From positions 496,001 through 560,000 of the forward strand of contig NZ_UYZZ01000001.1 of assembly GCF_900626095.1 (NCBI RefSeq): a stretch of 64,000 bases of DNA, read 5' to 3'. The DNA is from Clostridium rectalis. GTDB taxonomy: Bacteria > Bacillota > Clostridia > Clostridiales > Clostridiaceae. Of the stretch, positions 53,271 through 62,953 are shown one piece after another; the stretch's first letter is position 1, and each line of letters begins with the position of its first letter. The notes below the pieces were generated by a model. It was not told where the DNA came from. It saw only the letters and a list, made by a program, of their open reading frames with translations, and ran no database searches. Both the position numbers and the translations under genes were made by a program.

Positions 53271-53633
53271 ATGGAAAAACTTATAATAAACTATTATGAA
53301 ACAGCATCTATTATATTATTTGGGGTTGGGTTTTCAATACTACTGCTTAATAATAATCTGATAAAAAAAATCATTGGTATGAATATTATGGATACTGCTG
53401 TATTTCTATTTTTTATAGCTAAGGGATATATAAAGGGTAAAGAGGCTCCAATTATTACAGGAATGTACAAGGGAGTAGATAAATATATAAATCCTATTCC
53501 AACATCTCTTATGCTTACAGGAATAGTAGTAGCTGTTAGTACTACTGCTTTTGCTTTGGCTCTAACTATAAAAATAAATGAGAAATATGGAACTATACAA
53601 TTAGATCAAATATTAGAAAAAAGGGGAGAATGA
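53271..53633 (+). CDS. mrpC: Mrp antiporter subunit C (NuoK-like)
   Basis: 120 residues, three helices related to NuoK. GVGFSILLLNNNLIKKIIGM with the conserved GxN-KxxxGM pattern, then DPxP-like segment NPIPTSLMLTGIVV. Overlaps mrpD by 4 bases. Confidence 0.92.
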   Translation: MEKLIINYYETASIILFGVGFSILLLNNNLIKKIIGMNIMDTAVFLFFIAKGYIKGKEAPIITGMYKGVDKYINPIPTSLMLTGIVVAVSTTAFALALTIKINEKYGTIQLDQILEKRGE

Positions 53634-55120
53634 TATTGAGTGTAGTACAAGCATTTCCACTTATAACGGTTTTAATATTGTTTATAACGTCATTTATAAT
53701 GCCACTTATAAAAAATAAAAATATTGTAAAAGCAATATCATTAATTACTTTTATATTGTGTTTAATAATGCACATTATAAATTTAAAATATGTGATAGAT
53801 TATGGCAGATATTTTTATAGAATAGGACACTTTAATGCACCCTATGGGATAGAATTTCACGTAGGAATAATAGAAAGTATTATAGGCACATTGTTTATGT
53901 TTGTATCTGTAATGATTACATGGTATTCAATTTACAATATTCATTATGATATAAAAGAAGAGAAAATATCATTTTATTATCTATTAGTTAATATACTTTT
54001 AGGAGCTTTATTAGGCATAGTATTTTCTAATGATATGTTTAATGTTTTTGTGTTTATAGAAATAGGAAATTTAGCCTCTTGTGGTATTGTTATAGTGAAA
54101 GACAAAAAGGAAAATATTAAAGCGGGAATGAAATATTTAATAATGAGTTGCCTTGGATCTGGTTTAGTTCTTATGGGAATTGCATTTCTATATTCAATCA
54201 CTGGATATCTTAATATGAGTTATATACATAAAAGTTTAGTTACAGTACATGAAAATTATTCTAATATAATTCTTATAACTTTGGGGCTATTTACTGTAGG
54301 AATAGGAGTTAAGAGTGCTATGTTCCCATTACACATATGGCTTCCGGATGCACATTCAAGTGCGCCAACATCTTCAAGCGCAATTCTTTCATCTCTTGTA
54401 TTAAAAGGATATATAATATTCTTTATTAAGATACTTTATAGGGTTTTTGGAAGGGGTATTATTAGTAATTTCCCAATATTTAATATCATTTTAATTTTGG
54501 GATGTTTAGGAATGATATTTGGCTCTGTGTTTGCGATAATGCAGAGAAATTTGAAAAAGATTATAGCTTATTCAAGTGTCGCACAAATAGGATATATTTT
54601 TTTTGCCATAGGTCTTGGAACAGAATTGGGTATCATAATAGCAATTTTTCATATAATATCTCATGCAATAACCAAAGCAGCATTATTTTTATGTGCAGGA
54701 GATATTATACATGCAACTGGTTATAAGGAAATATCAAATTTTAAGGGGTTAGGTAAAGAAATGCCTTATATTCTAACATTGTTTTTTATAGCTTCTTTAT
54801 CTATGATTGGTATACCATTACTTCCAGGGTTTATAAGTAAATGGTATTTAGCACTTGGGAGTATGCAGGTAAACAAAGGTTTTTTTATAGTAGTAATACT
54901 TGTTAGTAGTCTATTAAATGCGATATATTATTTTCCTATTTCAATAAATGCTTTCTTTGGAGAGGAAAATCTAAAGGGAAAAGTATTTAAAGGGAAAAGC
55001 AAACCTTTAAAACAAATTTTGCCAATAGGTATATTAGTATTTGCAATGATTGGAATAGGTTTTGGATCAAGTATAATTATTGATTTAATTAAGACAGGTT
55101 TTAGTATGGGAGGATTTTAA
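53630..55120 (+). CDS. mrpD: Mrp antiporter subunit D (proton-conducting)
   Basis: 496 residues, about 14 helices, homologous to NuoN/NuoM. KSAMFPLHIWLPDAHSSAPT is the conserved Lys-containing segment before the broken helix, and VSMNIYN-like EIGNLAS contributes the Glu. It should carry protons against Na+ (or K+). Start is TTG/ATG-type at 53630. One base before the second copy. Confidence 0.93.
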   Translation: MILSVVQAFPLITVLILFITSFIMPLIKNKNIVKAISLITFILCLIMHIINLKYVIDYGRYFYRIGHFNAPYGIEFHVGIIESIIGTLFMFVSVMITWYSIYNIHYDIKEEKISFYYLLVNILLGALLGIVFSNDMFNVFVFIEIGNLASCGIVIVKDKKENIKAGMKYLIMSCLGSGLVLMGIAFLYSITGYLNMSYIHKSLVTVHENYSNIILITLGLFTVGIGVKSAMFPLHIWLPDAHSSAPTSSSAILSSLVLKGYIIFFIKILYRVFGRGIISNFPIFNIILILGCLGMIFGSVFAIMQRNLKKIIAYSSVAQIGYIFFAIGLGTELGIIIAIFHIISHAITKAALFLCAGDIIHATGYKEISNFKGLGKEMPYILTLFFIASLSMIGIPLLPGFISKWYLALGSMQVNKGFFIVVILVSSLLNAIYYFPISINAFFGEENLKGKVFKGKSKPLKQILPIGILVFAMIGIGFGSSIIIDLIKTGFSMGGF

Positions 55121-55121
55121 T

Positions 55122-56573
55122 TTGAATAACGCATTAATATTACTACCAATATTTTTTCCTTTTTTATCAGCAATTTTATTATTATTTAGTAATTTTTCTG
55201 AAAAAATAAGAAATATATTTGTAGGCGTGACAGTTTTCATTAATTTATTATTAGTAATAGGTATTACAAATTATTTTGGAGAAAGCAGTTTTCATTTATT
55301 AAGAGTAAATGAGTTTTTAGATATATATTTTAAAGTAGATAAGATAAGTATACTGTTTTCAGTATTGGTTTCTATACTATGGTTTTTCACTTCAATATAT
55401 TCTATGGAGTATATGAAACATGAGGGAAAAGAAAAGAAATTTTTTATTTATTTTATTATTACTTTAGGCATTACTTTAGGTATAGCTTTTTCAGGTAACT
55501 TAATTACTTTATATTTTTTCTATGAATTTTTAACATTAGCTACATTTCCTCTAGTAATACATTCAGGTAGCAAAGAAGCTTTAGCTAGCGGGAAAAAGTA
55601 TTTAATATATTCCTTTACAGGAGCAACTTTTATATTGTTTGGAATGATACTTTTATTTAGTGTTACAAATAACTTAAACTTTATTCCAGGGGGAATTTTA
55701 AAAGGATTAGATAATTATAACAGTATGTATAGTATAAGTTATATTCTTATGTTTATTGGATTTGGTGTTAAAGCGGCTTTAGTTCCTTTTCATTCATGGC
55801 TTCCTAATGCTATGGTGGCACCGACTCCAGTAAGTGCACTACTTCATGCAGTTGCGGTAGTTAAGTCTGGTGTGTTTTCCCTCATTAGAATTACTTTTTA
55901 TGTTTTTGGTACGGAAGCTGTTAAGGAAGTAAATGGAACTAAATATTTAATTGTATTTGTTATTATATCTATTCTTATGGGATCTTTTTTAGCATTACAT
56001 CAAGAAAACTTAAAAAAAAGACTGGCTTATTCTACTATAAGTCAATTAGGATATATTCTATTAGGAATACTTTTATTAAATAAAGATTCATTTATTGGAG
56101 GTATGATGCATTTAATAAACCATGCTGTGATTAAAATAACTTTATTCTTTTGTGTAGGGGCTATAATGTATACTACTCATAAAACTGAAATTAACGAAAT
56201 AAAAGGAATAGGAAAACAAATGCCAATAATCATGTGGTGCTTTACTATTTCTGCTATTTCATTGATAGGAATACCACCTACCAATGGGTTTGTTAGTAAG
56301 TGGTTTTTAGCTCAAGGAGGGTTAACAGAAGGGAAAGCTGCTTTTCCTGCTATACTTCTTTTAAGTGCATTACTTACTGCTATGTATTTATTACCTGTAG
56401 TTACAGCAGCCTTTTTTAAAAAGGGTGATGATAAAGTAGTTGTTTTAAAGAAAGAGGCCCCCAAAAAAATGCTTATACCAATAATAAGTATTACTGTAAT
56501 AACAGTAATTTTAGGATTATTTCCAAATCCAATACTTGCTTTTGTAAGTAAAATTGCTGAAGAGTTAATATAA
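55122..56573 (+). CDS. second MrpD-like proton-conducting subunit
   Basis: 483 residues, about 14 helices. VKAALVPFHSWLPNAMVAPT is the family segment with Lys and Pro; FYEFLTLATFPLVIHS holds the Glu. TTG start after the mrpD stop. A paralogue of the preceding gene, giving the complex a further antiporter-like channel. Confidence 0.9.
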   Translation: MNNALILLPIFFPFLSAILLLFSNFSEKIRNIFVGVTVFINLLLVIGITNYFGESSFHLLRVNEFLDIYFKVDKISILFSVLVSILWFFTSIYSMEYMKHEGKEKKFFIYFIITLGITLGIAFSGNLITLYFFYEFLTLATFPLVIHSGSKEALASGKKYLIYSFTGATFILFGMILLFSVTNNLNFIPGGILKGLDNYNSMYSISYILMFIGFGVKAALVPFHSWLPNAMVAPTPVSALLHAVAVVKSGVFSLIRITFYVFGTEAVKEVNGTKYLIVFVIISILMGSFLALHQENLKKRLAYSTISQLGYILLGILLLNKDSFIGGMMHLINHAVIKITLFFCVGAIMYTTHKTEINEIKGIGKQMPIIMWCFTISAISLIGIPPTNGFVSKWFLAQGGLTEGKAAFPAILLLSALLTAMYLLPVVTAAFFKKGDDKVVVLKKEAPKKMLIPIISITVITVILGLFPNPILAFVSKIAEELI

Positions 56574-56585
56574 TTTTTAAAAGGG

Positions 56586-58601
56586 ATGGTGAAGCTAGTG
56601 AATCCAAAACTAATATTGTTACTTATAATTATTATACCTTTACTTGGAGCTTTTATTGGATTCATCTTAGGTAGAATAAAAGAAAAAATTAGGGATTTAT
56701 TTAATATATTTATTACTGGTGTAATCTTAGCATTGGTAACATACTTATACCCAATAGTTAGTTATGAAACTATAAATTTGTCTATTTCAGATATTATGGG
56801 GGTAGGGTTACATTTAAAACTTGATATGTTTAGATATATATTTGTATGGCTAACATGTTTTATTTGGTTTTTAGTTACTATTTATTCTACTCAATATTTA
56901 GTTAGTTATAAAAATAGAAATAGATACTATTTGTTTTTTATGCTTACTTTATGGAGTACTATAGGTGTATTTATATCTGAAGATTTGATAAATTTATTTA
57001 CATTCTTTGAAATCATGTCTTTAGCATCCTATCCACTTATAATACATGATGAGGATGCATATTCTCATGAAGCAGGGCAAACTTATTTAATAATGGCAGT
57101 TACTGGGGGACTAGTACTTTTAATGGGATTATTCTTACTATATGATTATACACAAACTTTAAGAATATCTGAGCTTAAAGTTGCATTACTAAACATAGGA
57201 TGGATAAAGTATGTAATAACCTCATTAATAATATTTGGGTTTGGTGTAAAGGCAGGTATGGTCCCCTTGCATATATGGTTACCTAAGGCACACCCAGCGG
57301 CGCCTGCACCTGCCAGTGCTATTCTTTCCGGTATATTGCTTAAAACGGGTATATTTGGCATACTAATTACATCACAGCTAATAGTTTCAGAGGACGAAAA
57401 AGTGGCTATAGTTATTTTAATTTTAGGTTTTATTACTATGGTTTCAGGTGGATTTTTAGCTATGTTCCAAAGAAATATAAAAAGAATATTAGCTTATAGT
57501 AGTATGAGTCAGATGGGTTATATTATTGTAGGAATAGGGCTTATGGGAATTCTTAAAGAGCACAAAGCAATAGCTTTATATGGAACTTTATATCATATAA
57601 TTAATCATGTGTTTTTTAAAGTACTCTTATTTATGTTGGCGGGTATAATATATATGGTTTTACATGAACTAAGTATAAATTCTATAGGAGGATTTGGGAA
57701 AGGTAGGAAACTAATAACGGTAATGTTTTTTATAGGATTTTGTGCCATAATAGGAATGCCCGGATTTAATGGCTTTATAAGTAAAAATTTGCTTCATCAT
57801 GCTTTAACTGAGGCTATGATTGTTTATCCAATTTATTGGAGAATAATATGTGAAAGTATATTTACACTAAGTGGTGCGTTTACAACTGCCTATTTATTAA
57901 AGATATTTATAGCAGTTTTTATGGAGGATAATAATGATGCTGATAGAAAAATAAAAACTAATATAACTAATATTGCAATTTTCCCTATAATAATATTATC
58001 TATATTAATTATATTTATAGGAATAAAACCTAGTTTTATAATAGACATATTAGATATGGCTGTAACTACATTTAATGTTTCTGGTGGTTTAGATGTAAAA
58101 TTTTATACTTTATCTAATATTAAATCTTCATTTGTTTCTATTATAATAGGAACTTTAATATATACATTCTTTATAAGAAAAGTTTTAAGAAAAGAAAAAG
58201 ATAATAAATGGTGGTATGAAAATATTGCTTTAAACTGGTTTAGTGTAGAAAGAAATGTATACAGTCCTACAATAAACTTTATATTTAAAATAAGTTCCGT
58301 TATTTTGAAATTATGTGATGAAGGATTAATACATATGATTAATTTTATTAATAATAGTTTTGCTTCATTAGGAGAAATTCAATTAGAATTTAGGAAAAAT
58401 ATTAAAAAAAAGGTTCCAAAAAAAGTTATTAATATAAGTGATATAAAAAGATCATCTGTTAATTTTGATAAGACATTAGTTAAGAAAACAATCAATGATG
58501 AGATAGATAAAATGGGTTATAAAATGAATAGTATTACTTATTCTATATACATATTTGCAATTGTACTTGCAATATTTCTTGTTGTATTGTTAGGGATATA
58601 A
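56586..58601 (+). CDS. third antiporter-like subunit with C-terminal extension
   Basis: 671 residues. The first ~480 form the 14-helix NuoL/MrpA-N fold (VKAGMVPLHIWLPKAHPAAP; EIMSLASYPLIIHDED). A C-terminal extension of about 170 residues adds a helix, a charged amphipathic stretch (GEIQLEFRKNIKKKVPKK) and a last membrane helix, reminiscent of the lateral helix of NuoL/HyfB. It takes the place of MrpA's N-terminal part. Start is GTG/ATG region at 56586 behind AAAAGGGATG. Operon ends at the terminator 58613. Confidence 0.88.
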   Translation: MVKLVNPKLILLLIIIIPLLGAFIGFILGRIKEKIRDLFNIFITGVILALVTYLYPIVSYETINLSISDIMGVGLHLKLDMFRYIFVWLTCFIWFLVTIYSTQYLVSYKNRNRYYLFFMLTLWSTIGVFISEDLINLFTFFEIMSLASYPLIIHDEDAYSHEAGQTYLIMAVTGGLVLLMGLFLLYDYTQTLRISELKVALLNIGWIKYVITSLIIFGFGVKAGMVPLHIWLPKAHPAAPAPASAILSGILLKTGIFGILITSQLIVSEDEKVAIVILILGFITMVSGGFLAMFQRNIKRILAYSSMSQMGYIIVGIGLMGILKEHKAIALYGTLYHIINHVFFKVLLFMLAGIIYMVLHELSINSIGGFGKGRKLITVMFFIGFCAIIGMPGFNGFISKNLLHHALTEAMIVYPIYWRIICESIFTLSGAFTTAYLLKIFIAVFMEDNNDADRKIKTNITNIAIFPIIILSILIIFIGIKPSFIIDILDMAVTTFNVSGGLDVKFYTLSNIKSSFVSIIIGTLIYTFFIRKVLRKEKDNKWWYENIALNWFSVERNVYSPTINFIFKISSVILKLCDEGLIHMINFINNSFASLGEIQLEFRKNIKKKVPKKVINISDIKRSSVNFDKTLVKKTINDEIDKMGYKMNSITYSIYIFAIVLAIFLVVLLGI

Positions 58602-58612
58602 AAAATAATGAT

Positions 58613-58656
58613 AACCTTATTAGTAGATATAAAATCTATTAATAAGGTTTTTTTAT
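58613..58656 (+). terminator. Mrp operon terminator
   Basis: A 16-bp stem with one G-T pair (58613-58628 and 58634-58649) plus a T-run. Confidence 0.92.
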
Positions 58657-58801
58657 ATTAAACTTTAAAATATAATTATTTTACAAGAAGTAGTATGAAA
58701 AGCATAAAATAATAATTATTATTGTTTAATTATAAAATTCCATAGATTTATAATTTATGTTAATATATAATAGTACATTAAAATTTAGGTGGTGATTTAT
58801 A

Positions 58802-59578
58802 TTGAATAAAGATGAAATTATAAGTCGGATAGAAAAGAATCCATATTATATTAAATTAATAAAAAATCCAACAGAGGATATGGCAATACTAGCTATAAAA
58901 TCTAATGGAATGCTTTTAAAGTACATAAAAAATCCAAGTGAAAAGATAGCATGGGAGGCACTTAAAAATAATGTATGGTGTATAGAATATATACCAAATC
59001 CTACAGAACAGATGTGTTTGTTTGCAGTGAAAAAGGCTTGGAATACGTTAAAATTTATAAAAAAACCTAGTAAACCTGTTATATATGAGGCAATAGCAAA
59101 TAAAGGTTGGGCTATCCAATATGTACAAAATCCTTCCGTAGAGATTCAAAAATTGGCAGTAGAGAAGGACTTTGATTCTATAAAATATATAGAAAACCCA
59201 AATGAGGAAATACAATTTGTGGCCGTAAAAAAGGATTGGAGTGCTATAAAATACATAAAAGAGCCAACCTTAAAGGTTGAAAGATTATGTATAATGCAAA
59301 ATGAAGAAACAATGAAATATTTAAATAATATTACTATAGAAAAAATTCAACTTTTTATCTTAGATAATGTGAATATAGTTAAATATTTGGATAAAGATGA
59401 CATAATAAATATAGAGCCAATATTGATAGAAAAAATTAAAAATAATAATGTAGAAGATAAATATGTTATTGATTTTATTAGATGCAGTTCTTTTGAATTT
59501 GATAAAGTAAAGTTTATATATAAGTACGGCAGTATGAAAGCTAAAAGAATACTATTAGATTATAAATTAAGTATATAA
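58802..59578 (+). CDS. DUF4116-type protein of 22-residue helical repeats
   Basis: 258 residues. Seven consecutive 22-residue repeats span residues 20-173; the pattern is I-x-N-P-[ST]-x-x-x-x-x-x-A-[IV]-x-x-x-x-x-[AST]-[IL]-x-Y, for example IENPNEEIQFVAVKKDWSAI plus KY. Each should form a helix pair, giving a curved solenoid for protein binding, as in DUF4116 repeats. A non-repeat C-terminal part (residues 174-258) follows. TTG start behind AGGTGGTGATTT. It is the first gene of a three-gene transcript with a MoxR ATPase and a VWA protein, so it is probably an adaptor or substrate receptor for them. Confidence 0.82.
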   Translation: MNKDEIISRIEKNPYYIKLIKNPTEDMAILAIKSNGMLLKYIKNPSEKIAWEALKNNVWCIEYIPNPTEQMCLFAVKKAWNTLKFIKKPSKPVIYEAIANKGWAIQYVQNPSVEIQKLAVEKDFDSIKYIENPNEEIQFVAVKKDWSAIKYIKEPTLKVERLCIMQNEETMKYLNNITIEKIQLFILDNVNIVKYLDKDDIINIEPILIEKIKNNNVEDKYVIDFIRCSSFEFDKVKFIYKYGSMKAKRILLDYKLSI

Positions 59579-59590
59579 GGAGAGATATAT

Positions 59591-60727
59591 ATGAATTTTA
59601 ATGAAGCAATACTTGCGGTGGATTTAGTTATAAAAAGTGGAGCAGTTCCATTACTTATAGGAGAGAGTGGCGTTGGGAAAACAGCTTTAGTGAGAGAATA
59701 TGCTAAGAGAGAAGGATATTATTTCATAAATATAGATGGAAATCTTCTAAAAGAAGGTGAGATTGGAGGACTACCTACTGTTGAGGAAGATATAAGAAGT
59801 ATAGATGGTATTGTTACTACAAAAAAGAAAACAGTGTATGCGGTATATACAAAATTAGTAGAGATTGATAAAGTTTTAGAAAATGATAGTAGTAAGAAAA
59901 TATTATTATTTATAGATGAGATTAATAGATGTGAACATAGTGTACAACAGGAATTGATGAATATAGTATTAAATAGAGAGATAAATGGATACGTTCTTTC
60001 AGAAAGAGTATATGTAATTGCGGCTATGAATCCATCAAATAAATACGATAATTATGTACAAAGTGATTATCAGGTTGTAGATATGGATCCTGCACAGGAA
60101 GATAGGTTTGTCTGGATTGAATTAGATTCGGATGTATTAGCTTGGTTAGAGTGGGGAAAGGATGAAAGGGTTAATATACATGAAGATATCTTAGAGTTTA
60201 TTTCCAATTTTCCTGAGTACCTTCATACGCCATACTCACAAGAACCTATAAAAGCTACTCCAAGAAGTTGGGAGAGAGTTTCTAATATATATAAAGTTTA
60301 TTTAAAAGAAAAGGCAAAATATTCTTCTAACATATTTTATAATGTGGTCAAAGGGAATGTTTCAAGTAGTATAGCACAGGATTTTATGAATTTTTTGGAA
60401 GAAAATAAGAATCCTATCATTAAACCTGAGGAAATATTTTGCAATTATGATTTAGATAAAAATTTAGTAGTTAGGGTAAAGAATGAGAGCCATTCAAAAC
60501 TTTATTTAGCTTGTAAGAATGCTCTTTTATATTTAAAAAATAATGAACATACGGAAAAAGAAATAAATATATTCTCTAAGTTTTTACAAATATATCCTGT
60601 TGATTTGAAAATGGGTATTATGCAGGAAGTTAAAATTAATTATGAAGAAACGCTATATAAAGAGTTTATGAAGGATGAAGTTTTCATAGAAGGATATTTT
60701 TCTATGTACAATGAAGTTGAAGATTAG
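59591..60727 (+). CDS. MoxR-family AAA+ ATPase
   Basis: 378 residues. Walker A GESGVGKT (residues 24-31), Walker B ILLFIDEINR (Asp109, Glu110), sensor-type AAMNPSNKYDNY, and the arginine-finger region with EDRFVWIELD. The C-terminal ~150 residues form a helical lid and an extra domain. MoxR proteins act as chaperones that remodel or insert cofactors together with VWA partners. The VWA gene is 11 bases downstream, the usual arrangement. Start behind AAGGAGAG. Target unknown. Confidence 0.92.
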   Translation: MNFNEAILAVDLVIKSGAVPLLIGESGVGKTALVREYAKREGYYFINIDGNLLKEGEIGGLPTVEEDIRSIDGIVTTKKKTVYAVYTKLVEIDKVLENDSSKKILLFIDEINRCEHSVQQELMNIVLNREINGYVLSERVYVIAAMNPSNKYDNYVQSDYQVVDMDPAQEDRFVWIELDSDVLAWLEWGKDERVNIHEDILEFISNFPEYLHTPYSQEPIKATPRSWERVSNIYKVYLKEKAKYSSNIFYNVVKGNVSSSIAQDFMNFLEENKNPIIKPEEIFCNYDLDKNLVVRVKNESHSKLYLACKNALLYLKNNEHTEKEINIFSKFLQIYPVDLKMGIMQEVKINYEETLYKEFMKDEVFIEGYFSMYNEVED

Positions 60728-60738
60728 GAGAGAATCTT

Positions 60739-62109
60739 ATGGGAAATTATAGATTTGAAAAATTAAGAGGAAATTTACTAAAAGAGCTATATAAATGTGA
60801 TGATAACTTAATTTTATCAGAGCATTTTGTTAAAAATTTTTATGATTTAATAGAAATATGTAATTTTTCTCTTATGAAGGGGGAAAATAATTTTTTCGGT
60901 TTTTTTATTATACAAATGAAGAGAAACATAGATGTATTTATGCCTACAGCAATAGGCACTATTTTTTCAGTTTCTCATTTTACATTGAATTTTAATCCAA
61001 GAATGTTTTTAAAATATAGCTTAGAAGAAATGCAGGCACTTTTGAAACATGAAATATACCATATAATGTTTTCACATTTTATAAGGAGAAAGCAACTTGC
61101 AAAAAGATATAATGACTACATAGTTGATACTGCACTGGATATATCCATAAATCAATATATTGAGGGGTTGCCTAAGTGGTTACCCACCATAGAAAGCGTT
61201 AAGTTATCATTTAATGTGGATTTAGAATATAATAAAACTGTAGAGTATTATGCCCATGAAATATATAAGGCTATGGATAAATTAAAAGGACAAAAAGGTT
61301 TGGAGTTATTAAATAATAATTATAAAGAGAATTCTTTGGATAAAATTCATGAAACTTGGGTTAAATTTAAAGAAAAATTGCATTCTGAGCAATTAAAAGA
61401 ACTTATAAAGAAAACAGCTAATAATGCATGTAAAGGGAAAACTCCAAAATCAGTGGAAAAAGCATTAAAAAAATTAAATGAAAAACCAGAAGTATCTTGG
61501 AGTAATTATTTGAAAAAAATAATAGGGACGTTACCTGTTGGGTACAAGAAAACTATTACAAGAAAAAACAGAAGACAACCGAATAGATTAGATTTAAGAG
61601 GAAAACTAACAAATCATATAACAAAAATTATAGTTGCTATAGATATAAGCGGAAGCATTACAGATATGGAAATAGAAAAAATAATGGTAGAAATTTTTAG
61701 TATATTAAAAAATCACCCTTCTACTGTTACAATAATAGAATGTGATGATAGGATAAGAAGGGTGTATGATGTAAAAACACTAAAGGATCTTAAAAGAAAA
61801 ATAGATACAAAAGGTGGAACTGCTTTTTCACCCGTTTTTCAGTATATATATGATCAAAAGTTAAGAGATTATCTTTTGATATATTTTACGGATGGGGAAG
61901 GAGAAAAACAATTGTCTATAAAACCTATAAATTTTAAGACATTGTGGGTTTTAACTGGAAGAGAACAAGAGTTGTCTTTAAAAGATTATTTTGGTGAAGT
62001 TAAGAAACTTTCAAATAAAAAAATAGAAAAAAATGATGTAAGGATAGCTATAGAAGATATGGGGGAAATCACAAAAGACTGGGCGTGTGCTGCAAACCAA
62101 TATATATAA
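60739..62109 (+). CDS. VWA-domain protein with zincin-like motif (DUF2201)
   Basis: 456 residues. N-terminal half: DUF2201-type predicted metallopeptidase region with HEIYHIMFSH (HExxH at residues 104-108). C-terminal half: VWA domain with an intact MIDAS (DISGS at residues 302-306, Thr in GGTAFSP, Asp in YFTDGEGE). A Lys/Arg-rich linker (KKTITRKNRRQPNRLDLRG) lies between. It should bind Mg and pair with the MoxR ATPase. The HExxH may be structural or catalytic; untested. Last gene of the module. Confidence 0.85.
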   Translation: MGNYRFEKLRGNLLKELYKCDDNLILSEHFVKNFYDLIEICNFSLMKGENNFFGFFIIQMKRNIDVFMPTAIGTIFSVSHFTLNFNPRMFLKYSLEEMQALLKHEIYHIMFSHFIRRKQLAKRYNDYIVDTALDISINQYIEGLPKWLPTIESVKLSFNVDLEYNKTVEYYAHEIYKAMDKLKGQKGLELLNNNYKENSLDKIHETWVKFKEKLHSEQLKELIKKTANNACKGKTPKSVEKALKKLNEKPEVSWSNYLKKIIGTLPVGYKKTITRKNRRQPNRLDLRGKLTNHITKIIVAIDISGSITDMEIEKIMVEIFSILKNHPSTVTIIECDDRIRRVYDVKTLKDLKRKIDTKGGTAFSPVFQYIYDQKLRDYLLIYFTDGEGEKQLSIKPINFKTLWVLTGREQELSLKDYFGEVKKLSNKKIEKNDVRIAIEDMGEITKDWACAANQYI

Positions 62110-62114
62110 TTTTT

Positions 62115-62146
62115 AAGCTGTGAGCTCTATAAATGCCCACAGCTTT
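62115..62146. terminator. convergent terminator
   Basis: AAGCTGTG (62115-62122) pairs with CACAGCTT (62138-62145), with T-runs on both strands, between the VWA gene and the convergent DUF4397 gene. Confidence 0.7.
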
Positions 62147-62160
62147 TAAAATAAAAGTAT

Positions 62161-62811
62161 TTAAAATTTAATGTAACTATTACCATCTAGAGGAACTAAC
62201 AGTTGAAGAGGAGGATTGCTGTTTGACAGACCAACTAAATATATGGTATAAAAATTATTCCCTTTCAATATTATGTTAGGTGATAATAATAATACATCGT
62301 CAGTATTAGAACCTCTTACTTGTATACCATATATACCCGGGTCTATTGCTTCGTATTGGGTGACCTCACTAAATGATATATCAGTAAATATTATCCCACT
62401 ATTAGCTATGGATACATTTACTGAACGGGTATTTGGAGATAAATGAGCAAATCTTAACATTACTTTATCTTTTATAGGAGACATAACAGTATCTTCTATA
62501 GGTTTAAAATATAATTCTTTCAAGAAATTTAGTATAGCTCCTGTTAGTATTTGGTTATTTGAGATGAATATATTTGTATCTATTACTGGTACGGAAGTAC
62601 TTCCAGATGGATATACTTTTAGTACATAATATCCAGGTTGCATTGCAAAGTAATCTGTGAAATCTTTATATTCAAGATTTTTAACTAAAATTTTATTATT
62701 TAAATATACGTCTACTTTTGGAGCATCTGGAGAAGCATGAAGAAGTCTTAAATAAGATATTTGTGGATTTTGTCTGAACAAATTATTTTGAAAAAATGGA
62801 CAAATAAACAT
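62161..62811 (-). CDS. DUF4397-domain protein
   Basis: 216 residues with two related beta-sandwich halves: YLRLLHASPDAPKVDVYLNN and VMLRFAHLSPNTRSVNVSIA are the paired starts typical of DUF4397. No classical signal peptide (start MFICPFFQNNLFRQNPQ), unlike many relatives; it could be a spore-coat or cell-surface protein. Function unknown. Single gene, ribosome site AAAGG. Confidence 0.85.
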   Translation of the reverse strand: MFICPFFQNNLFRQNPQISYLRLLHASPDAPKVDVYLNNKILVKNLEYKDFTDYFAMQPGYYVLKVYPSGSTSVPVIDTNIFISNNQILTGAILNFLKELYFKPIEDTVMSPIKDKVMLRFAHLSPNTRSVNVSIANSGIIFTDISFSEVTQYEAIDPGIYGIQVRGSNTDDVLLLSPNIILKGNNFYTIYLVGLSNSNPPLQLLVPLDGNSYIKF

Positions 62812-62953
62812 ATTTTACCTTTCTACTTTATACAATAATTACAATATTAATATATGTAATTATTAATTTAATGGTACGTTTATTTTATAATTTACTTATT
62901 CTAAGAAATGTAATATTATTTACATAGGGTTATATTATAAGGGGGAAAAATAA

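Noticed and set aside
51273-58601. Operon read as the membrane arm of a membrane-bound hydrogenase
   Set aside because: No catalytic NiFe or iron-sulfur subunits occur before the terminator; an Mrp-type antiporter is the simpler reading.
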